Shown: positions 56,442 through 64,000 of the stretch, piece after piece | How the letters are laid out: each line of letters starts with the position of its first letter | How positions within the stretch are numbered: the first letter of the stretch is position 1 | NCBI GenBank assembly: GCA_032164245.1 | Contig: JAVMKO010000009.1 | Location: 79,183,212-79,247,211, forward strand | Origin: Sternotherus odoratus | Lineage: Eukaryota > Chordata > Testudines > Kinosternidae | Length of the DNA: 64,000 nucleotides | Direction: 5' to 3' | Made by a program: the position numbers and the translations under genes | The notes under the pieces: model-generated | What the model was told of the DNA's origin: nothing | The model's input: only the letters and a program-made list of their open reading frames with translations | The model's database searches: none

Positions 56442-57484
56442 GAAAGGGTTCTAGAGTGTAATAGGTAGTGAGAACCTTTCCACGGAACTGTAAATCAACC
56501 TATAGAACTCTATATTGGGACTCTGATGCACCTTAACAAATCACATTACCTTGTGCAACATGCCTATGTTCTAACTGCAAAGGCTGTTCCAGCTTGATTG
56601 TGAATTGTGTCTTTACCATAGTTGACTATGGTATCCCAACACCATTGAAGGCCATGGGACTGTTTGTGGATCCTTCGCGCATGCTGATAATTAGCACTTT
56701 CACAATCTAGCATTTTAAAAAATAGGCAAGCGCAGAATCGAAGTTTGTGTTGCTCTAAAAACACAAAGGTAATTGTCTATGACTCGGTTGCAGCTAGGAC
56801 AGCGCTTGCTCTTTTTCTTTTTCTTCCATGTTATTTCAAAACCAGATGGATTCTCAGTAACAAGCTCTCGTTCAGTAGCTGTGGGAATGCCACAGTTAAA
56901 CAACTCACATTGTGAGGAGGGAGAAAACACTCAACAGAATCTGGGAAGCTAATTTGTAAATAGCAATGAAGTTGACATTGTGTTAAATTCATCTCTGGCG
57001 TCTCTCCAGTGAAGTCAGTGCAATTACACCAAAGTAATTTTGCCTAATTAGTTTATTTATACAATATATAAAAGTAATATTATTTTTCTCATTTAACATT
57101 ATTTTTGTGTGAAATAAACCTGAAATATTAAAAAAAATAAGACACAAAAGCCAGGGGCAAATGAGAGTAATAACATATATGCGAGCCCAAGATACATTTC
57201 ACAGATATTTTATAGACCTTGAATATGTATGCTGATAGTAGTATAGAATTTCTGTCATGGATTTTCCATTTGAGCCTCATAAAAAGTCCTTGAAAAGACT
57301 CCTGCTGACTTCAAAGGGCTTTGGATGAGCTCCTCTCTGCACTGATTCATGGTTATCCATGCCTTCCTTTACTGCATGGGCCGTGAGTCACATTCAAGGA
57401 GCATCAGGGTCGATCTCCATCAGTTCCCCTCCATTGCATGAACCTCCGGCATGTCAGTTCTTCCTGTGCTCTAACCTAGGGCGA
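56442..57484. other. No gene recognised
   Basis: No supported feature. Confidence 0.5.
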
Positions 57485-57920
57485 CAGCCCTGCCAATTTC
57501 ACGGACGTGAAAAACATGTCCCAGACCATGAAATAAGCCCTTCCTCGTGACATCAGATGTCCCCTTGTTCCTATCAACACCCCAGCAAAGAGGGCTCCGA
57601 GCTCTGGCTGGGATGGGGAGGGACAGGACTTGTCCATCCCCTGCACAGCTGCTCTGGGGCAGGGGTGGGGATCTGACCCACCTCCAGGAACCTCCTGTAG
57701 CTGCATGAAGCTCTGCAGTTGCTGCCTTCAGAGTCCAGCTCTACACCCCTTCAACAGATTTGAACCCCCCACACACAATCTCCTTTTGGGTCAGGACCCC
57801 CCATGGTTACAACACCATGACATTTCAGATTTAAGCATCTGAAAACATGAAATTTACCAATTTCCAAAACCTGTGGCCGTGAAATTTAGATTGTAATGGA
57901 CCGTGAACTTGGTAGGACTC
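57485..57920. mobile_element. Inverted-terminus element of unknown superfamily
   Basis: The left end CAGCCCTGCCAATTTCACGG and the right end, read in reverse as GAGTCCTACCAAGTTCACGG, match at most positions. The interior includes 'tgacatttcagatttaag' and 'gtcaggaccccccatgg'. The family is familiar from turtle genomes, but I cannot name it and found no clear target duplication. Confidence 0.55.
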
Positions 57921-58575
57921 TATCTATGTCACACAAGCGTTTAGGCACCTAAAATGTGTCTTAATCTGGTTGTTGGCTTGGTGTGGGGGCGTCTGGCTCA
58001 TATTTAGTACCTGTGATACACTGGTCAGATTGCTGGTGCCTTCTGGCCTTAAACTTTGTAACTCCAACACCACAATTTTATAATTGGATTTATATTGTGT
58101 GCTGCTTGTTTTTAAAATAAAGATTTGGGGGCAGATTCTTGGTGGGGACTGTCAGGAAACTGACTGCATCTCACTGATTCTAACGGCCAGGCACAGTGCC
58201 GGTCACAGCGTCAAGAGACCTGTACTTCATTATAGGATTGGGTGTGGAGAGCTCCCACCAATACACCTGTCTGAATATAGGGAAGATAGGGCGGCCAACA
58301 TACCGGTAGAAGGCAGCTATGATGGCAGAAAATTCCATTACGCATGGGGATTATCTTCAGCCCACCTCTAGTCATTTTATGTGGGGCAAAATGGACTTAG
58401 AAAGTGGAGAATCTGTCCAGAATTCCATGGAGCAGGTGAGCCTTCTGTGTTACAGCTGAGCTGTCTCAAGAGACACATGGTAATTGTGAAGCATATAACA
58501 CATACAGACACTGCCCGAGTCTAACACAATTCCTCTTTTATACTTAACAAATAAAGCCCAAGATCAGCTAAAATA

Positions 58576-58664
58576 ACCTCATTTTCCTAACCACTCCACC
58601 ACATTCTTTGGGCTGAGCCCTACCTCATTTTCCTAACCACTCCACCACATTCTTTGGACTGAGG
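58576..58664. repeat. 46-bp tandem duplication
   Basis: 'acctcattttcctaaccact' followed by 'ccaccacattctttgg' occurs twice with a 46-base period and one or two differences. Confidence 0.9.
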
Positions 58665-60470
58665 TATGGGCTATCTGGAGCCATACAAGTACTTTCTGTT
58701 CTAATCAGGCTTTTGTGTGCTGAAACCTGCAGTCACCTCTCTTAGCTTCTGTACCCTTCCATCCTCCATCTCTCCATAACTCCACAGCTGTCACTCTCCC
58801 TATCTTTCCCCTAAGACTCCTTATTTAAGTTTCTGGCCGTTCACCTGACTTTTTTTTGTTCTCTGTTTGAGTAACTTTCCACTCTCTCCTCTCCCCCTCT
58901 CTCTTCACATAGAGAATCTTCTTTTCCCTGATGTGCAAACATGCTTAGCAGTTCTATACTCCGTTCAGTGCTCTGTATTATCCATGTTACTGCTATCCTT
59001 GTGTGTGTTATGTACATCATTTTTGTTTGTCACACTTGATAAATTCAGATTTAGGGCCTCATTCTTCAAAAGGCTCTTAGGATTTTTGTTTCCTTTTTTA
59101 ATCTTAATTTTTAAAAATTCATTTATGGCCTTCTAATCTAGCCCATTTTCATTTCACTCTTAATTCTCAGATGAATTGAATAATTGTTTTCAAATAAGAA
59201 TTCATGGACACAGCACCAGATGTTTTGCTAAACCTACTATTAAAAGGTGAAATGTTTATACTTTAACAAATCTTTGGAAGCCTATCAGGAACTTTTTTCC
59301 CCCCAGAGAATCCAACCCAGGTTTATACTGTGGTCTGCACAGTGGGTGAATGCATCAGTGATTGTCACTAACTTAGGCCCATATCCTGCCAACACTTGTG
59401 TGAATAGCTTCATTACGCAAAATGGGAATATTGATGTGCATACATTGACCTTATGTATTATGAAATCTACTGCACCCATATTTTTTTATTTTGTCGTAAG
59501 ATTGATTTATTCCAGTCAGCACTATGTTCTGTAGAAACAACTGAAATTAAGAGACAAATGTATTCCAGTTGCTTCTGGTTCTTGCATGCATGCTAGGACA
59601 ACCCAACATGTTAAATGTTACATACACAAAGTTACTGCAGTGGAAGATAACACATGTCAGGTTGATAGCTCTCATTTAAGTATCTTTTGAAGGAATAAAC
59701 CTGTTAAAGCAAAACTAAATTAGACATCGTATTCAATTTCTAAAGGCTTCAATCACAGTGCATCTAGGGGTCAAGTAAAGTTCAGTTTGAAACAAATTAC
59801 AAAAATAATGATAAAGGTGATTTTTAAAGAAGGGTTAGAGATAAGCATGGAGCAGTCAAAGGATACTCAGATAATCCATCCACCAAATTAAAAAGGAAAG
59901 AGAAGTCTTGAAAACTGGAGTTTGTTTTTCAGGCAAATGTTAGTGATCAGGAAAGAGAAGGATTGATACCCTAGTTAAGACATTTCCCCATCACTGTCAT
60001 GGGAGCCTCACTGAAATCAATAGGATAGCTCTCATGAGTGAATCAAGAAGGTTTTGACCCTCTGATGGAGTTAATGCCGTCCAAGATAAACCATATGGGA
60101 TATAAATAAATAATAGTTTATTGTAGTGAGTCTGTCTAAAAAATGTAACACATCAACCTGAAACGCTTCAACCCGGGCTAAGAAAACGTGTGTAAATGTT
60201 AATGGACCCAATGCAGACTCAGTGTGATCAACTAGGAACTTTGGTATTGCTATTCTTTTTGCATGTAAGGTGCTCAGATACTGTGGTAGCAATATAAAAT
60301 GGATGGATGGATAAGAGATGCTTGGGTTCTACAGCATGGGTGGCTAGTCTAATGAAGGTATTCAAAACTAGGAATTGGCTGAGTTCTAAAGGTCAACTCT
60401 CATATACTCTATAAGGCACCATGAAAGGAGGGAGGGCAGATGCGCATTTTCCCTAATTAACAATTACATT
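58665..60470. other. No gene recognised
   Basis: No supported feature. Confidence 0.5.
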
Positions 60471-60975
60471 GCCTTGTTAATTAGATCGCAGCTGCTGCCA
60501 GGGCAAGATCCCTTCCTCCTTCGCTTTCTTGTGTGTCCCTGCTCTATGGAAGACAGGGTAAGTGGGGAGCAGGAGCAGGGGAGAGGGGAACACCTTGACA
60601 TTAGCCACCCTCTTCCTCTCCCCTTACACAGCAAGCAGGAATCTCAGGGAGCAGCTTCAAGGCAGAGAGCAGGAGCAGCACATAGCAGTGGGGGGAGGGA
60701 CATCTGAACTGCTGGCAATTGATAGACTGCTGAGCAGCTGCTGCACAGGGAACTTAGGAGAGCGGAGAGATGATAGAGGGGCTGCTGGTCCGCCCTGCTT
60801 CCAAGCCCCCACCAGCTAGCTGAATGGGCTGCTATTCCTGCAAGCAGTGGACAAAGCAGGCAGCTGCTAAAGGACATTAGAAGAGAGAGATTGTACATCT
60901 TTAAATGAGCACGTTCCCTAATTGATCAGCAATAAAACAGCATTAACCGGGATGACTTTAAGTGAGTTCCTATAT
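60471..60975. mobile_element. Probable Tigger/pogo-like non-autonomous element
   Basis: The right part, 'gttccctaattgatcagcaa' and 'ccgggatgactttaagtgag', resembles the terminus of turtle Tigger-like elements, and the GC-rich body from 60540 on is familiar as part of the same repeat. The left border is uncertain. The short frames in it are not genes. Confidence 0.45.
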
Positions 60976-60990
60976 AACATCATAATCATA

Positions 60991-61275
60991 GGGCTCATCG
61001 TCATTACGGCAGGGAAGGATCGATCTTTTGGCGATCGATTTATCGTGTCTTGTCAAACCTCGATAAATCGATCACCAGCGGCTCCCCCGTTGACTCCGGA
61101 AGTCCAGCTCACCAAAAGGCGCAAGCTGGAGTCGACAGGAGACCGTGCCGCCGACCACCGCAGCCGTGAGGACGGCAGGTAAGTCGGCTGTAGAGACGCA
61201 GATTTCAGCTACGTTGTTAACGTAGCTGAAATTGCGTATCTACAGTCGATCTTCCCCCCTAGTGGAGACCAGCCC
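60991..61275 (+). mobile_element. Harbinger-like MITE, family A, copy 2
   Basis: The left end GGGCTCATCGTCATTACGG and the right end, read in reverse as GGGCTGGTCTCCACTAGGG, are inverted termini, both leading into 'GATCGA'. ATA flanks both sides (60988-60990 and 61276-61278). The interior holds the 'cgatttatcgtgtct' palindrome of family A and a second palindrome, 'ttcagctacgttgttaacgt'/'acgtagctgaa'. Confidence 0.8.
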
Positions 61276-61278
61276 ATA

Positions 61279-62185
61279 GTGTCATATGGTGCACCAGCTG
61301 TTATGGCATTTTATCAAATAGTGCTGATCTAATTCTTATCTAACTCTATCAAAATTACTCCATTTTTTAAAGGAAAAAGAAAAAGAAGAAAGAAAAAGAA
61401 TGTATTTGAGTTGATTTGTTCTACACTTTCTTGTCGGAGTCTCAAAAACCATCTCCTATGCCCAAATTCTATTATCTGATCTGTGGTGCATATCTCAAAT
61501 AAGGGATTTAATTGAAGTAATTAGAGCTTAATGTAATCTGGCTATTTATAGGGAAGTTGTAGCTGTTTTTGTCAGAAAAGCATGCTGAAATACCAAAAGA
61601 TAGAATGCACTTGTCGGCATGAATAAATTCCTGCATGAGTCAGAAGAATGTTGATGTTTTCTTGGGTGAGGAAAATGGGCACTTTTTTTTAACTTAAACT
61701 TGTGCAAAGTTTGTCTCCAATTAATTTAATATCAAGTGCTCTAGAGAACAAAGTGATAGTTAGAATTTGTGTCACAGACTGATTTTTGTCTTCAGGCAGA
61801 AGCCTACCTTAATTAGTAGGGTATCTTTGGCTGAGAGGTTGTCCATATCCCTTCATCTTCTTTGACTACACCATCCCAAGGGAAGAACTTGGCACACTAT
61901 ATTATTTTCCAGGTAGGCCTATGTTGTCTCATTATGCCATTAACATCTGGAACAAGTACATGGCTTCCCTAGCTTTTATGCTATTAATGTAAAGTATTCA
62001 AAATCCCAAATAGCAACAACTCACTGTAAGAATTATGAGATGCCAATTTAAGGACCATCTATAGGAAAGCAAAATGCCTATTTCGAACAGGTTGGATGGA
62101 GCCCCACATAACACCTGGCAAGCAAATACTTAAAACCCTGCTCCAGGCAAGTAGAGGTCTTGCAGCTGCTGCTAGTACAGAAACC
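61279..62185. other. No gene recognised
   Basis: No supported feature. Confidence 0.5.
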
Positions 62186-62476
62186 ATGCTTAATAACAAC
62201 AACAACAATACATTTAGAGAGTGGAGGTCCGTAACACCAACTGTCCATGACCACACTGCAGGGCTTCATTACAAGCATCTAAGAACTCCACAGGATATTA
62301 CTGATCTGGTGCAGCCTGGTTAATCATAGGCAACCATGTGACCACTGCCAGCTCCTGACCGGGCAATGTCCCCTCCTGACCTCAATTCCGATCTGTAGGA
62401 CTCAGTGTGCAGGGACTTTGTGTCCAACATGAGCATCGTGACCAAAAGTGGCCAATGATCACTTCAATACTCTTGA

Positions 62477-62602
62477 CAGGTTCAAGAATAGCAGCCGTGT
62501 TAGTCTGTATCCATAAAGAAAGTGAGGAATACTTGTAGCACCTTCGAGACTAATAATAATAAGCTAGTTAGTCTCTAAGGTGCTACAAGTATTCCTCGCT
62601 TT
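62477..62602 (-). mobile_element. Penelope-like 3' end with fold-back, 15-bp duplication
   Basis: The left end, caggttcaagaatagcagcc, is the complement of the shared 3' terminus. The arms 62516-62553 and about 62568-62605 pair with two mismatches in 38 around a loop of about 14 bases. cttcaatactcttga flanks the unit exactly (62462-62476 and 62603-62617). The last three bases of the right arm overlap the duplication. Confidence 0.8.
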
Positions 62603-62939
62603 CTTCAATACTCTTGAGGCCAGTTCTCAATGATACATCCCTATTACTGATAAAGTCTTATACTCAGCAGTTGCCACTGACAAAGGATATGAAATGCCTG
62701 TAGCTTCCGGATGTCTTGTTTAAGCAGGGTACACATTTCAGATGCATACAATAAGATCAAAAGTGGGAAGGTTTGATAAATCTTTATTTCTCTACATAGT
62801 TTCACCTTCTTTTGGCTCTGGACCAGTGATACTCAGACTGAGGCTTGTAAGCCACAAGTGGCTCTTTAATGTGTCTCCTGTGGCTCTTGGTAGCACATGA
62901 TATTAAAACACTGTGTGATTTAATTATTAACCAGTCTGA

Positions 62940-63162
62940 GCCCTGATCTACACTGGGTGGGGGGATCGATCTAAGACACGGCATCTTCACAGCAGTGAGT
63001 CGACTGCTGCTGCTCCACCGTCGATTCCGCTTGAGCCTCTCATGACACGGAGTACCGGGTCAACGGGTGTACGCCCGGGGATCAATTTATCACATCTAGA
63101 CTAGATGCAATAAACCTGATAGATCACTACCCGCCGATCCAGCCGGTAGTGTAGACCTGTCC
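62940..63162 (-). mobile_element. Harbinger-like MITE, family A, copy 3
   Basis: The left end GCCCTGATCTACACTGGG and the right end, read in reverse as GGACAGGTCTACACTACC, are inverted termini. Flanks are TGA and TAA, a 3-bp duplication with one change. The interior 'gatcaatttatcacatct' palindrome is the family A core in reverse orientation. Confidence 0.75.
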
Positions 63163-63257
63163 TAAGTTATTAAACAATCGGGATATTTTTACTACATTAT
63201 TAACCAATTAATTATCAATGTGCACTAAATTATTAACTTATTTGCTTTAAAAATAAT

Positions 63258-63286
63258 ATGTGTGTGTGTGTGTGTGTGTGTGTATA
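63258..63286. repeat. TG microsatellite
   Basis: About twelve TG units in a row within the hAT element. Confidence 0.9.
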
Positions 63287-63866
63287 GTAAATAAAACAAT
63301 GAATTCACTCTACTGTGTCTCTGCTGGGTAATGTTGATCAATAAATTGGCTACCGAACCACTGAAGTCTGAATATCACTTCTGTAGACCCTATGTGGGCC
63401 CTTCATGGCTGAACCTGCTAAACTGCTTTTCCTTAGTCTGTCCATGTAGCTGCACCTGTTTGAGCACAGTTTACTGCCCAGATAGATGAAATCATCCACT
63501 GTTATTTCCAGGACTTGTCCAGAAGCAAAGACATCTCTATCAAACCTTTTGTGCCAATACTCTGGATTTTTGTTGTTGCCAAAAAGCCCTTAGCCCCAGG
63601 ACAGCTGCCTGATGCTGTAAGTTCTTGATTATATCTGAGATCATTAGCATCCTGACAATGGGCGTTTTTCCTAAATGACGTGCATTATTGGACTTCATGG
63701 GCCTGATTTACTTCTGCCCTGCTCCTCGCATGGTCATTTACACCAGTGCAAAGGGGCTGTAAAATGGAACCCTATCAGAAGAGTAGCATTTTACACTCTC
63801 TATTGGTGCAAATAGTTACACCTAGTCCAGGGCAGTGCAGAATCAGGTTTTACAGTCTTTCTATTG

Positions 63867-64000
63867 CAGGGATTGGCAACCTTGGCATGCGGAACCGCAG
63901 GGTAAGCACCCTTAGCAGGCACTGCCGGTTTGTTTACTTTCCGGTTTGCCGACTGTGGCTCCCACTGGCTGCGGTTCACCATCGCACTCAAATGGAGATC
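63867..64000 (+). mobile_element. hAT (Charlie-type) element, cut by the window end
   Basis: It begins CAGGGATTGGCAACCTTGGC and continues 'ggtttgtttactttccggtt' and 'ggctcccactggctgcggtt', a hAT terminus and subterminal region common in turtles. Only the left end is inside the window, so the duplication cannot be checked. Confidence 0.7.

Larger units (their letters stand above)
62824..63380. mobile_element. Non-autonomous hAT element, itself interrupted
   Basis: It begins CAGTGATACTCAGACT and ends AGTCTGAATATCACTT, inverted termini with two changes. The flanks ctctggac and ctgtagac agree at six of eight bases, fitting a decayed 8-bp duplication. The LINE reading resumes in register across it, which confirms the insertion. 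A MITE was later inserted at 62940-63162. Confidence 0.7.
62186..63640 (-). mobile_element. Non-LTR LINE C-terminal remnant, twice interrupted
   Basis: Minus-strand translation near 63515-63430 gives ITVDDFIYLGSKLCSNRCSY. Near 62815-62650 it gives KVKLCREIKIYQTFPLLILL and YASEMCTLLKQDIRKLQAFH. These are the 'F.YLGS' and 'LLY.SE.WTL' blocks at the C-terminal end of many LINE reverse transcriptase proteins. This clade is different from CR1. A hAT element (62824-63380) separates the two blocks, and a Penelope-like copy (62477-62602) splits the part downstream of them. The left edge has a short (AAC)n run, possibly the LINE's tail. Stops show it is long dead. Confidence 0.65.

Noticed and set aside
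62096..62323. A 75-codon plus-strand frame that looked like a possible exon
   Set aside because: It lies antisense to the LINE remnant and includes the LINE's (AAC)n run. No splice sites or known domain were seen.
1..64000. CRISPR arrays, operons, ribosome binding sites or phage features
   Set aside because: No short regularly spaced repeats or dense coding were seen. The window is vertebrate nuclear DNA.

Overview
This window looks like non-coding nuclear DNA from a turtle, most likely a cryptodire. No host exon could be recognised on either strand. The taxon call is an inference from the repeats: CR1 LINE pieces ending in the 'ATATTCTATGA' type of 3' tail, tRNA-headed SINEs with a CR1-like tail (the architecture of the Cry I SINEs of hidden-necked turtles), a complete PIF/Harbinger transposon, Harbinger-like and hAT-like short elements, Penelope-like 3' ends and solo LTRs. 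The background between elements is AT-rich with no long open frames.

The only protein-coding unit is a 4,773-bp Harbinger transposon at 16953-21725, bounded by inverted termini and a 3-bp TTC duplication. It carries two convergent genes. On the plus strand is a two-exon Myb/SANT-like DNA-binding protein (17374-19698) with a one-base frameshift in a G run and a 93-96-bp minisatellite in its intron. On the minus strand is an intact 440-residue DDE transposase (21364-20042). Their poly(A) signals lie about 30 bases apart. In this family the Myb-like partner assists the transposase. Here the enzyme looks intact and the partner broken, so this copy alone would probably need a partner supplied by another copy.

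Layout. 1-2380: nothing recognised. 2381-2966: three mobile pieces back to back (fold-back Penelope-like end, Harbinger-like MITE, second Penelope-like end). 4.8-8.2 kb: a CR1 tail, a 5S rRNA-derived retroposon, and a GC-rich hAT element. 9286-9915: a probable solo LTR. 14.8-15.4 kb: CR1. 16.95-21.7 kb: Harbinger. 23.8-25.0 and 28.5-30.3 kb: two solo LTRs with exact 5-bp duplications. 25.5-27.8 kb: a Tigger-like remnant and a MITE with a TTA duplication. 30.8-34.4 kb: CR1 pieces, a MITE and a Penelope-like end. 39.5-45 kb: CR1, two Penelope-like fold-backs and a Cry-type SINE. 48-53.6 kb: CR1, SINE and MITEs. 56-58 kb: hAT and another inverted-terminus element. 60.4-64 kb: Tigger-like and Harbinger-like elements, then a LINE broken by a Penelope-like copy and by a hAT element that itself holds a MITE.

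The most unusual pattern is the set of six Penelope-like 3' ends. Every one is joined at its 5' side to an inverted copy of itself, with a different arm length and turning point in each. Four carry 12-15-bp target duplications, which fits retrotransposition and not cut-and-paste movement.
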